Position numbers and translations under genes: made by a program
Shown: positions 52,513 to 61,935 of the stretch, one piece after another
Layout of the letters: each line of letters opens with the position of its first letter
Position numbering within the stretch: the first letter of the stretch is position 1
The notes under the pieces: model-generated
Seen by the model: the letters and a program-made list of their open reading frames with translations, nothing else
Database searches by the model: none
Told to the model about the DNA's origin: nothing
Assembly (NCBI RefSeq): GCF_019966595.1
Contig: NZ_JAINFJ010000002.1
Coordinates: forward strand, 83,330 to 147,329
Reading direction: 5' to 3'
DNA length: 64,000 bases
From: Oricola indica
GTDB taxonomy: Bacteria > Pseudomonadota > Alphaproteobacteria > Rhizobiales > Rhizobiaceae

Positions 52513-53878
52513 GTGCACGCCTCCCGGCATGACCGGCGCCCCGACCACCCGACGCCGGGTGGGCTTCAGGCCCGTTTCCGTGCAGCGCCGCCTGGACGCG
52601 CAGCGGATGGATATAGGGATCGAGCGCACTCCAGGTCCGCTCCAGCGCGCCACCCATATCGGTGACGACGCGCATGCCGGCCCGCGCCATCGCATCGCAC
52701 ACCTTGGGTTGCGACATGAGGTGGTGAACGGTCTTCGCCAGCGTCGCCTCGTCTTCGACCATCCGCGCGGCGCGCGCTTCCGTCAGGCGGTCATAGGCCT
52801 CGACGAAGGCAGACACGTTGGGCCCGCTCAGGATCGCAGTGCCGAGCATCGCCGGTTCCAGCGGGTTCTGGCCGCCATGACCGACGAGCGACTTGCCGAC
52901 GAAGGCTATGTCGGTGAGCCGAAGATAGAGGCCCATTTCGCCGATCGTGTCGCCAAGGAAGATATCGGTCTGCGGCGTCGGTGCTTCGCCATTGCTCCTG
53001 CTCGCCACCGACAGGCCTCGTTCCTCGAACATCTTCCTGAGGGCACCGGCCCTGTCGGGGTGGCGCGGCACCACGATGGTCAGCAATCCGGGCCGGTATT
53101 TCTTCAACGCCTTGTGGACACGGGCGGCGACAAGCTCTTCGCCGTCATGGGTCGAAATCGCCGCCCAACGCGAGCGTTCGCCGATCGCCGCGGACAATCG
53201 TCGCAATTCGGCCTGATCGACAGGAGGTATAGCGACATCGGCCTTCAGATTACCGGTCACGGTCACGGGTCTGGCGCCAAGCGCCCGGAACCGTTCACCG
53301 TCGACTTCGCTCTGCGCGGCGACGTGGGAAAGGTTCTCGAAGAGGGATTCGGCGAGCGCGAGACGATGCGACCAGCGCTTGAAGGAGCGGTCCGACATAC
53401 GGCCATTGATCAGGATCTGCGGAATGCGCCGTGCGCCGAGTTCGAGGATCGTCATCGGCCAGATCTCGGATTCGGCAAAAATCGCCAAGTCCGGCTTCCA
53501 GTGGTTGAGAAACCGGCTCACCGCAGGCTTGATATCGAGCGGCACATATTGGTGCAGAAGGTCTTCACCAAGGCGTTCACGCGCGAAATTGGCGGAGGTG
53601 ACGGTTCCGGTGGTCAGGATCACGCGAATATCGAGGTCGCGAATGCGCTGGATCAGGGCGGAAACAGCGCCTGTCTCGCCGACGCTTGCGGCATGGATCC
53701 AGATCAGCGGCCCATCGGGACGGTCGATCGTGCTGCGGCCGTAGCGCTCGCGCCGACGGCCGCGCTCTTCCTTGCCGCGCGTGATGCGGACGGCGACGTA
53801 GGTCCCCATCAGCGGATAAAGCGCGGCACCCAGCCAGCGGTAGGTTTGTAGCGCGGTTCTGGCCCACAACTCGCTCAT
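52499..53878 (-). CDS. waaA: 3-deoxy-D-manno-octulosonic acid transferase WaaA
   Basis: A 459-residue GT30 glycosyltransferase with an N-terminal membrane-associated helix (about 8-25). Signatures are WIHAASVGETGAVSALIQRI, YVPLDIKPAVSRFLNHWKPD, FAESEIWP, and in the C-terminal domain GGQNPLEPAMLGTAILSGPN. It adds Kdo from CMP-Kdo to the lipid A precursor. The C-terminus is about 20-30 residues longer than usual and rich in Gly and Ala. Its start overlaps the acyltransferase stop (53875-53878). Confidence 0.93.
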   Translation of the reverse strand: MSELWARTALQTYRWLGAALYPLMGTYVAVRITRGKEERGRRRERYGRSTIDRPDGPLIWIHAASVGETGAVSALIQRIRDLDIRVILTTGTVTSANFARERLGEDLLHQYVPLDIKPAVSRFLNHWKPDLAIFAESEIWPMTILELGARRIPQILINGRMSDRSFKRWSHRLALAESLFENLSHVAAQSEVDGERFRALGARPVTVTGNLKADVAIPPVDQAELRRLSAAIGERSRWAAISTHDGEELVAARVHKALKKYRPGLLTIVVPRHPDRAGALRKMFEERGLSVASRSNGEAPTPQTDIFLGDTIGEMGLYLRLTDIAFVGKSLVGHGGQNPLEPAMLGTAILSGPNVSAFVEAYDRLTEARAARMVEDEATLAKTVHHLMSQPKVCDAMARAGMRVVTDMGGALERTWSALDPYIHPLRVQAALHGNGPEAHPASGGRGAGHAGRRALGWK

Positions 53879-54651
53879 GCCGAACCATCCACGAAGGCAT
53901 ATGCCTTGTCCTGGACGCCGTTCAGCGACTCCTCCAGGGACAAGCGTGCGGCTTCCATCGCAGCGTCATCCGCATCGGAAGGCACATGGATCGGATCGCC
54001 GAAGCAGAATGCCGCTTGTCCGAAGGGCAGATTGATCACCGTTTTGTCCCATGTTTTTTCCAGAACATGACGACGCGACGTTGCATAGGCGACCGGCACG
54101 ATCGGCACACCCGAAATACGGGCGATCGAGACGATTCCCATCCCCGCTTGACGCGGCACGCCATGCGGTATGTCCGCCATCATGAAAACAGACTTTCCCG
54201 CCTTCAGATAATTGCGCAGTGCGAGGATACCGCTCACGGCGCCTTTCTTGACGGCAAGCTTGGGCTTCCTTCCACCGGAGGCCCGCACTGTCTGAAGACC
54301 CATGCGCTCGACGACCCGCGCGTTCAGCTCCGCGTCGCGGCTGCGCGAGACCATGGCCACGGAAGGGTGCCCGTTGCGCCTGAAAAGCGGCATCATGAGA
54401 TGCTGGCCGTGCCAGCACGTCACGATCAGCGGCCCTTCCTCAGCGAGAATTCGGTCCGCCTTGTCCGTATCGAACTCGATCAGCGGATTGGTGCGATAAA
54501 CAAACCGAATGTAATGCTCGATCAGGTAAGCGGCCGACGGCACGAGAAAAGGCGTTTTCGCGAATATCTTGCGTAACATGACCCGGAGACGCTTGAACGG
54601 TCTGCGCTTTGACCGCCCTTTTCTCCCCACGGTTATTTCACTGTTCGTCAT
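53875..54651 (-). CDS. DUF374 lysophospholipid acyltransferase-family protein
   Basis: A 258-residue protein of the LPLAT superfamily. VTCWHGQHLMMPLFRR gives the His of the active-site region, with the acidic residue in SRSRDAELNARVVERMG. VFMMADIPHGVPRQAGMGIV followed by SIARISGVPIVPVAYATSRR is the DUF374 hallmark. An amphipathic N-terminus is rich in basic residues. It probably acylates a lipid A or phospholipid precursor at the inner membrane. It overlaps waaA by 4 nt and belongs to the same unit. Confidence 0.88.
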   Translation of the reverse strand: MTNSEITVGRKGRSKRRPFKRLRVMLRKIFAKTPFLVPSAAYLIEHYIRFVYRTNPLIEFDTDKADRILAEEGPLIVTCWHGQHLMMPLFRRNGHPSVAMVSRSRDAELNARVVERMGLQTVRASGGRKPKLAVKKGAVSGILALRNYLKAGKSVFMMADIPHGVPRQAGMGIVSIARISGVPIVPVAYATSRRHVLEKTWDKTVINLPFGQAAFCFGDPIHVPSDADDAAMEAARLSLEESLNGVQDKAYAFVDGSA

Positions 54652-54753
54652 GTTCCGCCGATTACGGGTCCGATAGGCAAATGCCGAATGAGGTTCGCAT
54701 GGGGCCGCGCTTGCGGACAGTTCCCCAGACGCGCCACCGCCGACAAACCAGCC

Positions 54754-54993
54754 TTATGTGTCTTTTTCGGGATCGAGCAGGCGATGGAGATGGACGACAA
54801 AGTAACGCATGTGGGCGTTGTCCACCGTCTGCTGCGCCTTTGCTTTCCACGCGGCCTGCGCGGTCTTGTAGTTGGGATAGATACCGACGATGTCGAGGTC
54901 GTTCAAATCGCGGAAACGCGTGGTTTCCAGGGATTCCAGTTCGCCGCCGAACACGAGGTGCAGCAACTGAGTGTCCTCAGTGTTATCAGCCAT
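54754..54993 (-). CDS. DUF4170 protein
   Basis: A 79-residue soluble protein: LLHLVFGGELESLETTRFRD, VGIYPNYKTAQAAWKAKAQQ, then TVDNAHMRYFVVHLHRLLDP. This is the DUF4170 family, which always lies near lpxK and waaA genes in rhizobia. The start at 54993 is preferred over an upstream codon because it gives the family length. Function unknown. Confidence 0.85.
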   Translation of the reverse strand: MADNTEDTQLLHLVFGGELESLETTRFRDLNDLDIVGIYPNYKTAQAAWKAKAQQTVDNAHMRYFVVHLHRLLDPEKDT

Positions 54994-55042
54994 TGCCGCA
55001 TAACCTTCCAGATATGAGATTCCTGCCAAGTCACCCGGACGC

Positions 55043-55870
55043 TTAACCGAATGCTTGCGCCGTAACAACTCCGAACATTGCCCCCAACATCCCGGTCGGG
55101 CCAGCCATCATCTCCGGCTTGACGACGTCATCCTCGTTGAGCCTGACATCCACACCATCGAAATCGGTCAACCGTGCGCCGGCCTCGGCGAGAATCAGCA
55201 TCGCCGCCGCGATATCCCAGTCATGGGCTCTCGGCTTCACCAGCGTGGCATCGAGCGATCCGTCGGCGACCATGGCAAGCCGATAGGCGAGCGACGGAAT
55301 GTGGCCGTGTCGCTCATAGCCGGCGGGAAAGGCAAGGTCGAGTTGCGGTCCGGCCTTGGCGGGCGCGGCAACGACAGGGCGCGGCCGCGGCGTCGAGACC
55401 GTCAGCCGGTCGCCATCCTTCCACGCTCCGCCACCGGCGGATGCCCAGTAACGTGTCTTCAGAGCCGGGCATTCCAGCACGCCGGCAATCGGGACATGCC
55501 CCTCGACGACTCCGATCGAGACACACCATATGTCGCGGCCGTCGATAAAGGCACGCGTGCCGTCGATCGGATCGACGATGAAGCTGCGCGGCGCCGTAAG
55601 GCGCTTCGTGCGCGAAACATCGACGCTTTCCTCCGACAGCCAGCCATAATCCGGCCGCGCCGCCAACAGGGTTTCGCGCAGATAGCTGTCCGCGGCGAGA
55701 TCGCCAGCGCTGACCGGCGATCGTCCATCCTTCATGCGCACATCCATGTCGTGATGGCCGCGAAAATAGGACAGGGCGATTTGCCCCGCCTTCTCGGCGG
55801 CATCGCGGATCAGGGCGAGATCCTGCTCGATCGTCGGTCGGGCCTCGCCGGATGTGCTGTTCTCGGTCAT
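55043..55870 (-). CDS. Inositol monophosphatase-family 3'(2'),5'-bisphosphate nucleotidase
   Basis: A 275-residue IMPase-fold phosphatase. Metal motifs are WLSEESVD, DPIDGTRAFIDG and HDWDIAAAMLILAEAGARLT. The short WLSEE motif and overall length resemble CysQ rather than SuhB. It would remove the 3'-phosphate from PAP or a related compound, or act on an inositol phosphate. It lies between pmbA and DUF4170 on the same strand, with short gaps. Confidence 0.85.
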   Translation of the reverse strand: MTENSTSGEARPTIEQDLALIRDAAEKAGQIALSYFRGHHDMDVRMKDGRSPVSAGDLAADSYLRETLLAARPDYGWLSEESVDVSRTKRLTAPRSFIVDPIDGTRAFIDGRDIWCVSIGVVEGHVPIAGVLECPALKTRYWASAGGGAWKDGDRLTVSTPRPRPVVAAPAKAGPQLDLAFPAGYERHGHIPSLAYRLAMVADGSLDATLVKPRAHDWDIAAAMLILAEAGARLTDFDGVDVRLNEDDVVKPEMMAGPTGMLGAMFGVVTAQAFG

Positions 55871-55878
55871 TGCGTCGT

Positions 55879-57216
55879 CTATTGACCGGCTAGCGTCATG
55901 CCCTCGATGACCAGCGTCGGCGCGGCCGTCGAGAAGTTGCGGTCGATATCGCTTGCGGGGACCATGCGCATGAAGATGTCTTTCAGGTTCGAGGCGATGG
56001 TCACCTCGGAAACGGGATAGGCGATCTCTCCGTTCTCGATCCAGAAGCCCGATGCGCCGCGGCTGTACTCGCCGGTCACCATGTTGACGCCCTGGCCGAA
56101 GACCTCCGTAACGTAGAACCCGTCGCCGACGGCGCGGATCATCTCTTCGGGCGACTGATCGCCGGGCTCCAGAGACAGGTTGGTCGACGACGCGGCGACG
56201 GAGGTGCCTGCCCGCGCGCCGCGCCCATTGGTCACCAGCCCCAGTTCGTTTGCGATCGAGGTCGACAGGAACCAGTGATTGAGAACGCCCTCTCCGATCA
56301 TGGTCAGCGTCTCGCCCTGCACGCCTTCGCCATCGAAGGGACGCGAACCCTGTCCGCGCCGGCGCATCGGTTCGTCGATCACCGTGATTGCCGGATTTGC
56401 CACCTGCTGTCCCATACGGTCCTTCAGGAAGGAGGTCTTGCGCGCCACGGACGCGCCGTCGATGGCGCCCGCGAGGTGGCTGAGCATGCCGCGCGCCACA
56501 CGCGGATCGTAAACGCAGGTCACCGTGCGCGTTTCCACCTTTCGCGGATTGACGCGCCGCGCGGTCCGCTCACCTGCTTCGCGGCCGATTTCCTCGGGTG
56601 CCCGCAAGTCGGAGAAGAAGATCCGCGAGGAAAAATCGTAATCGCGCTCCATGCCGGTCCCCTCACCCGCGATCACGCTGACGGAGCGTGAAAAACGGGA
56701 GCGGCGATAGGCGCCGGAAAATCCGTGCGAGGTCACCAGAACGAGCCCGCCGGAACCGGCCGAGACGCCCGCGCCAGAAGAATTCGTCACGCCCGGTACG
56801 GCTCGCGCGGCCTCTTCCATCGCGAGCGCGTCTTCCGTCATTCGTTCGGCCGGGATTTCGGTCTCGTCGTAAAGGTCGAGATCGGGGATATCGCGCGCCA
56901 GCAGTTCCTCGGGCGCAAGCGTGTTGAATTTGTCTTCCGGAGAGACTTTCGCCATGGCGACCGCGCGTTCGGCGAGCATGTCGGCGTCGCCCGCGATATT
57001 GGCGGAGACGCTCGCGACTTTCGAACCGACAAAGACGCGCAGGGAAAAATCGTCGCTTTCGGATGAGTCCGTGCCTTCCACCTTGCCGAGGCGTACGGAT
57101 ACGCTCTTCGAGCGCGAGCGCACCACAACGGCGTCGGCGGCGTCCGCGCCCGCGCGTTTGGCGGCCTCCACGAGCGAGGCGGCGCGGTCGATAAGGTTCT
57201 GGGTATCGTCTGTCAT
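55879..57216 (-). CDS. pmbA: TldE/PmbA-family metalloprotease subunit
   Basis: A 445-residue protein of the TldD/PmbA family. Recognisable parts are DAADAVVVRSRSKSVSVRLG, FSLRVFVGSKVASVSANIAG, TLAPEELLARDI, GMLSHLAGAIDGASVARKTS and GMERDYDFSSRIFFSDLRAP. PmbA (TldE) lacks the metal-binding HExxxH and works with TldD to degrade unfolded peptides or mature microcin-like precursors; consistent with this, no HExxxH is visible. It heads the minus-strand block that ends with lpxK. Confidence 0.9.
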   Translation of the reverse strand: MTDDTQNLIDRAASLVEAAKRAGADAADAVVVRSRSKSVSVRLGKVEGTDSSESDDFSLRVFVGSKVASVSANIAGDADMLAERAVAMAKVSPEDKFNTLAPEELLARDIPDLDLYDETEIPAERMTEDALAMEEAARAVPGVTNSSGAGVSAGSGGLVLVTSHGFSGAYRRSRFSRSVSVIAGEGTGMERDYDFSSRIFFSDLRAPEEIGREAGERTARRVNPRKVETRTVTCVYDPRVARGMLSHLAGAIDGASVARKTSFLKDRMGQQVANPAITVIDEPMRRRGQGSRPFDGEGVQGETLTMIGEGVLNHWFLSTSIANELGLVTNGRGARAGTSVAASSTNLSLEPGDQSPEEMIRAVGDGFYVTEVFGQGVNMVTGEYSRGASGFWIENGEIAYPVSEVTIASNLKDIFMRMVPASDIDRNFSTAAPTLVIEGMTLAGQ

Positions 57217-57367
57217 GGAATCTCCGAGTGACGGGCCGGTTTGCTGGACGGCAAAAAGCGCTTAGATAGGGCGCGATACCGAAAGGGCTGGGCTGTCATG
57301 TATTGCCCGGCGCGCCCGGCATCAAGTCGCGACAATGGTTCGGCCGATCCAAAGGGGAGCAGTATTC

Positions 57368-59191
57368 ATGGCGGGAGGCGCAGCGCCGGAGCTCTACATG
57401 GAAGCCGTCATGCTTCTCGGCGGCGCCGTGGTGGCCGCTCCGCTGTTCAAGCGTATCGGCCTCGGCACGGTGCTCGGCTATCTCGCCGCCGGCCTTGTCA
57501 TCGGCCCGATCGGGCGAATGATCACCGAGGGCGAGGAAATTCTGCACGTCGCCGAACTGGGCGTCGTATTCCTGCTGTTCATCATCGGCCTGGAGCTCAA
57601 GCCCGCACGGCTTTGGTCGCTGCGCCGCGACATTTTCGGGCTGGGGCTGACGCAGGTGCTCCTGACCGGCGTGGCCCTGACCGCGCTCGCCATGGCCGTC
57701 CCCAGCATCGGCATAGGGGCCGCAGCCGTGATCGGCTTCGGCCTGGCCCTGTCATCGACCGCTTTCGCGCTGCAGATCCTGGAAGAGCGCGGCGAGATCA
57801 ATCGCCGGCATGGCCGAAAATCCTTCGGCATCCTGCTGTTCCAGGATCTCGCCATCGTCCCGTTGCTGGCGTTGTTGCCGTTTCTCGCGCCGGCCGCCGC
57901 GGAAAACGGCGGCAACAATCTCGTCGATTTCCTCGTTGCGATTATCGCGGTTGCCGCGCTCGTTTTCGCGGGCCGCTATATACTCAACCCGCTGTTCCAG
58001 ATCATCGCCAAATCCGGCGCGCGCGAAGCGATGATCGCGGCTGCATTGCTGGTGGTTATCGGGTCCGCCCTGCTGATGCAGGTCGCGGGGCTGTCGATGG
58101 CGATGGGCGCCTTCATCGCCGGCGTCATGCTGGCCGAATCAACCTACCGCCATGAGCTCGAAGCCGATATCGAACCGTTTCGCGGACTGCTGCTCGGTCT
58201 CTTCTTCATGGCCATCGGCATGTCGCTGGACCTGAGCGTTATCGTCGAGAACTGGCTGACAATTCTTCTGGCCGTCCCCGTCCTCATGGTCGTGAAGGCG
58301 GCGATCATCTATGCGCTGTGCCGCGTGTTCGGATCCGATCACGACGTTTCCGTTCGAACGGCGCTGACATTGCCGCAGGGCGGCGAGTTCGGTTTCGTGC
58401 TGTTTTCCGCGGCGGTCGGCATGCAGGTTCTCGATGCGGCGACATCCTCGCAACTCGTCTCCATCGTCACGCTCTCGATGGCGCTCACGCCCGTCAGTGT
58501 CATGCTCGGCAGGTTTCTCGTGCGCGAGGACGACAACGAGGAGATGGACGAGGATTTCGAGGGCGCGGGCGCCGATGTTCTGATGGTCGGCTTTTCGCGC
58601 TTCGGCCAGATCGCATCGCAGATCCTGCTCGCCGGCGGCTCGGACGTCACCATCATCGATCACTCCGCCGACCGGGTCCGCTCGGCGCAGAAATTCGGTT
58701 TCCGGATCTATTTCGGAGACGGCACCCGCAAGGACGTTCTCGAAGCAGCCGGTATCAAGCGCGCCAAGATCGTGGCCGTCTGCACGCAGAAGAAGGAAAT
58801 CACCGACCGGATCGTCGATCTGGTCCAGTCCGAATATCCGGACGTCAAGCTCTATGTGCGATCCTACGACCGCACTCATACACTCGAGCTTCGCGCGCGC
58901 GGCGTGGAATACGAGATGCGCGAGACGTTCAAATCGGGGCTGGAATTCGGGCAGCGCACGCTGGAAGCGCTCGGCACGACACAACAGCTTTCGAGCGAAA
59001 TCGCCGAGGATGTGGAAAAACGCGACGCCGAGCGTCTCCTCATCCAGCAATCACAGGGCTTCTATGCCGGCCGCCACATGATACACACGCGACCGGTGAC
59101 GCCCGAACCGCTCACGAAACCGCGCCGCGAATCGAAAGTCATCGACGCGACCGACAACGAGCGGACGGCCGTCGAGGAGGAGAATTCATGA
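57368..59191 (+). CDS. Monovalent cation:proton antiporter-2 (Kef-type) protein
   Basis: A 607-residue protein of the CPA2 family. Residues 1-385 hold about 12 helices, with GLVIGPIGRMITEGEEILHV, GLALSSTAFALQILEERGEI and FGILLFQDLAIVPLLALLPF. A cytoplasmic TrkA-N domain follows (VGFSRFGQIASQILLAGGSD, FGDGTRKDVLEAAGIKRAKI). It is likely a K+/H+ antiporter gated by nucleotides or glutathione adducts, as KefB/KefC are; no KefF/KefG subunit gene is near. The start at 57368 follows GGGGAG. Confidence 0.9.
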   Translation: MAGGAAPELYMEAVMLLGGAVVAAPLFKRIGLGTVLGYLAAGLVIGPIGRMITEGEEILHVAELGVVFLLFIIGLELKPARLWSLRRDIFGLGLTQVLLTGVALTALAMAVPSIGIGAAAVIGFGLALSSTAFALQILEERGEINRRHGRKSFGILLFQDLAIVPLLALLPFLAPAAAENGGNNLVDFLVAIIAVAALVFAGRYILNPLFQIIAKSGAREAMIAAALLVVIGSALLMQVAGLSMAMGAFIAGVMLAESTYRHELEADIEPFRGLLLGLFFMAIGMSLDLSVIVENWLTILLAVPVLMVVKAAIIYALCRVFGSDHDVSVRTALTLPQGGEFGFVLFSAAVGMQVLDAATSSQLVSIVTLSMALTPVSVMLGRFLVREDDNEEMDEDFEGAGADVLMVGFSRFGQIASQILLAGGSDVTIIDHSADRVRSAQKFGFRIYFGDGTRKDVLEAAGIKRAKIVAVCTQKKEITDRIVDLVQSEYPDVKLYVRSYDRTHTLELRARGVEYEMRETFKSGLEFGQRTLEALGTTQQLSSEIAEDVEKRDAERLLIQQSQGFYAGRHMIHTRPVTPEPLTKPRRESKVIDATDNERTAVEEENS

Positions 59192-59610
59192 CATTGACGC
59201 CTTTCCACCTCGCGTTCCCGGTCGATGACCTCGAGGCCACGCGCCACTTCTATTGCGACGTACTCGGGTGTGAGCCCGGACGCGCTTCGGACAGTTGGGT
59301 GGATTTCAGCCTGTTCGGCCATCAGATGTCGGCGCATCTGCGCACGGCCCCACAAGGAGACGGTTCGAGCGGCGCCGTCGATGGCAAGGCGGTCCCGATC
59401 CCGCATTTCGGCGTTGTGCTCGCCATGCATGACTGGAAAATACTTGCGGAACGCCTGGAAGCCGCCGAAGGGATAGACTGGTTGCACAAACCCATGGTTC
59501 GCTTTGCGGGCGAGCCGGGCGAGCAGGCGACCTTGTTCATTCGCGATCCTTCGGGCAACGCGCTCGAGTTCAAGGGTTTTGCCTCTCTCGAAGCCGTTTT
59601 CGCGCACTAG
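59188..59610 (+). CDS. VOC-family protein
   Basis: A 140-residue single-module pair of the vicinal oxygen chelate fold: FHLAFPVDDLEATRHFYCDV then LGCEPG, a middle His in IPHFGVVLAM and a Glu in GNALEFKGF. It resembles the uncharacterised dioxygenase-like VOC proteins found in alphaproteobacteria. It overlaps the antiporter gene by 4 nt and is followed by a MATE gene after 9 bp, so the three are probably one transcript. Substrate unknown. Confidence 0.85.
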   Translation: MTLTPFHLAFPVDDLEATRHFYCDVLGCEPGRASDSWVDFSLFGHQMSAHLRTAPQGDGSSGAVDGKAVPIPHFGVVLAMHDWKILAERLEAAEGIDWLHKPMVRFAGEPGEQATLFIRDPSGNALEFKGFASLEAVFAH

Positions 59611-59619
59611 GATTTTCCC

Positions 59620-61044
59620 ATGGCAGCTCCCGGCGAAGACAGGGCCAAATTCACGACCGGCCCGACGATGGGCCATGTCGTTACGATGACCCTGACGGGT
59701 TCCGTCGGACTGATCGCGGTCTTTGCCGTCGATGCGCTCAACCTGTTCTACATCTCACTGCTCGGCCAGGCCGAGCTGGCGGCGGCCATCGGCTATGCGG
59801 GGACGTTGATGTTCTTCACCGTCTCGGTGGCCATCGGCTTCACGATCGCGACGGGCGCTTTGGTCTCGCGGGCTCTGGGAGCGGGCGATCGCGAGCAGGC
59901 CGCGAAATCGGGCGGCGCGGCGATCGTCTACATGGCCATCGCAATGACGGCGATCGCCGCGCTAGCCTGGATATTCATTCCGGAACTGCTGGGCATGCTC
60001 GGGGCGCGTGGCGAGACGAAACAGCTCGCCGACGGTTTCCTGCGAATCGTGTTTCCCTCCACGCCGCTCGTCGCGGTCGGCATGTGCACGACCGGCATCT
60101 TGCGCGGCGTCGGCGATGCCCGGCGCGCGATGTATGTCACGCTGGCCGGCGGGGTCGCGGCGGCTATCCTCGATCCGATCCTGATTTTCGGGTTCGATCT
60201 CGGTATCACCGGCGCTGCCGTGTCGACGCTCTTGTCGCGCCTCGCCCTTTTGTTGGTCGGGCTGCACGGTGCGGCGATCGTCCACCGGCTGGTCAGGATG
60301 CCTGACCTGGCCGCGCTCGGCGCAGCATTCCGGCCCTTCTTCGCGATCGGCGGACCGGCGGTGATGACGCAAATCGCCACACCGGTCGGCAATGCCTATG
60401 TGACGGCGCAAATCGCGGCCTTCGGTGACGGCGCCGTCGCCGGCTGGGCGATCATCGGGCGCTTGATCCCGGTGGCCTTTGGCGTGATCTTCTCGCTATC
60501 GGGCGCGGTCGGGCCGATCCTCGGTCAGAATTACGGCGCGAAGCTCTATCATCGCCTATTCGAGACCATGCGCGACGCGCTGATCTTCACGACGCTCTAT
60601 GTCCTCGTCGTCTGGGGCCTGCTGGCGCTGTTCGCCGACGGCATCGCCGGGATTTTCCGCGCGGAGGGCGAGGCGTACGATCTCGTCGTCTTCTTCTGCC
60701 TTTTCGCGAGCGCGAGCTTCCTGTTCAACGGCGCACTCTTCGTCGCCAATGCGGCGTTCAACAATCTCGGTTTCCCGTTCTATTCGACGATTCTCAACTG
60801 GGGGCGCTCGACATTGGGCGTCATACCCTTTGTCTGGCTCGGCGCCCACTGGTACGGCGCGACCGGCGTCATCGCCGGGTGGGCGCTCGGCGCGGTCGTT
60901 TTCGGCATCGCCTCGGTCTTCCTGTGTTTCAGGGTTGTCGCGTCCATCGAGGATCGAGATGGGCCCGGCCACGACCGGCTGCCCGGACCGCCGCCAACCG
61001 CGAATTCGCCGTTCTCCACCGGCAAGGCGGCGACGCTCGGCTGA
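59620..61044 (+). CDS. MATE-family efflux transporter
   Basis: A 474-residue membrane protein with 12 hydrophobic helices in two homologous halves. AVDALNLFYISLLGQAELAA is the family opening, ATGALVSRALGAGDREQAAK the first-half loop and SGAVGPILGQNYGAKLYHRL its second-half match. It is expected to expel drugs or metabolites with Na+ or H+. Its stop abuts the convergent patatin gene. Confidence 0.9.
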   Translation: MAAPGEDRAKFTTGPTMGHVVTMTLTGSVGLIAVFAVDALNLFYISLLGQAELAAAIGYAGTLMFFTVSVAIGFTIATGALVSRALGAGDREQAAKSGGAAIVYMAIAMTAIAALAWIFIPELLGMLGARGETKQLADGFLRIVFPSTPLVAVGMCTTGILRGVGDARRAMYVTLAGGVAAAILDPILIFGFDLGITGAAVSTLLSRLALLLVGLHGAAIVHRLVRMPDLAALGAAFRPFFAIGGPAVMTQIATPVGNAYVTAQIAAFGDGAVAGWAIIGRLIPVAFGVIFSLSGAVGPILGQNYGAKLYHRLFETMRDALIFTTLYVLVVWGLLALFADGIAGIFRAEGEAYDLVVFFCLFASASFLFNGALFVANAAFNNLGFPFYSTILNWGRSTLGVIPFVWLGAHWYGATGVIAGWALGAVVFGIASVFLCFRVVASIEDRDGPGHDRLPGPPPTANSPFSTGKAATLG

Positions 61045-61935
61045 TCAGGCCGTTTCTTTGGCGACGGCCTCCATGGCGCTTTCGAGCTTGCGCTTGACCT
61101 CATCCTGCACAGGCGCGGTCGCGCCGATGATCTGCTTCGCCTTGAGAAAGTCCATGACACGGTAATCGGACACGGGCGGCTGTATGAAGACGTCCGGCGG
61201 CTGCAGCTTCAGCTTGAGCTTCAGGATCGACCGCATCATGAGCTGCGACGTGCCGTAGAGACTGTCGATCGGCTTGGGCACCCGGCGCGGATCGCCGCGG
61301 GGCGTGCCGACGACATCGATCCCGACCACGATGTCGGCCTTGCCGAGGATATGATCGTAGGGAAGCGGGTTGAAGATGCCGCCATCGATGAAGATGCGGC
61401 CGTCCCGGCGCACCGGGCGAAACAGCGCGGGTATCGCCGCCGAGGCGGCCAGCGCCGACCACAATTCGCCCTCCGCGAAGACCGTCTCGTGATGGCCGTA
61501 ATAATCGGTCGCGATCACCGAAAGAGGAATGCCGAGCGCGGCGAAATCATGCGGGATGGTTTCGGGCATGAAGTTCTGGACGATACGCTGGACGTCGAAC
61601 TGGCCGATCCGGAAACCGCGATCGACCATGTCGGAAAGACTGGCGGGGCGCAGCCGCCAGATGCGCGCCAGAACATCGGCGCGGCTGGTCAACATGCCGA
61701 GCGCATATTCCTTAATGTCGTCGCCGGACATCCCGCTCGACATGGCCGCGCCCATGATCGCGCCGATCGACGCGCCGCTTATCGCGACCGGCCGAATACC
61801 CATCTCGTCGAGCGCGCGAATGACATGGATATGAGCCAGCCCCCGCGCGCCGCCCCCGCCAAATGCAATCGCGACCGTCGGATCGCCGGAGGCGCGCCTC
61901 TCGGGCATCTGGTCGTTGCTAGCCGGTTTCTTCAT
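61045..61935 (-). CDS. RssA-like patatin-family phospholipase
   Basis: A 296-residue cytoplasmic patatin: oxyanion loop GGGGARGLAHIHVIRALDEM, nucleophile Ser in GASIGA and Asp in FIDGGIFNPLPY. There is no signal peptide. The length and VIATDYYGHHETVFAEGELW resemble E. coli RssA. The start at 61935 overlaps the rsmD stop by 17 nt, so it is translated with rsmD. It is a cytoplasmic paralogue of the lipoprotein patatin at 29550. Confidence 0.88.
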   Translation of the reverse strand: MKKPASNDQMPERRASGDPTVAIAFGGGGARGLAHIHVIRALDEMGIRPVAISGASIGAIMGAAMSSGMSGDDIKEYALGMLTSRADVLARIWRLRPASLSDMVDRGFRIGQFDVQRIVQNFMPETIPHDFAALGIPLSVIATDYYGHHETVFAEGELWSALAASAAIPALFRPVRRDGRIFIDGGIFNPLPYDHILGKADIVVGIDVVGTPRGDPRRVPKPIDSLYGTSQLMMRSILKLKLKLQPPDVFIQPPVSDYRVMDFLKAKQIIGATAPVQDEVKRKLESAMEAVAKETA

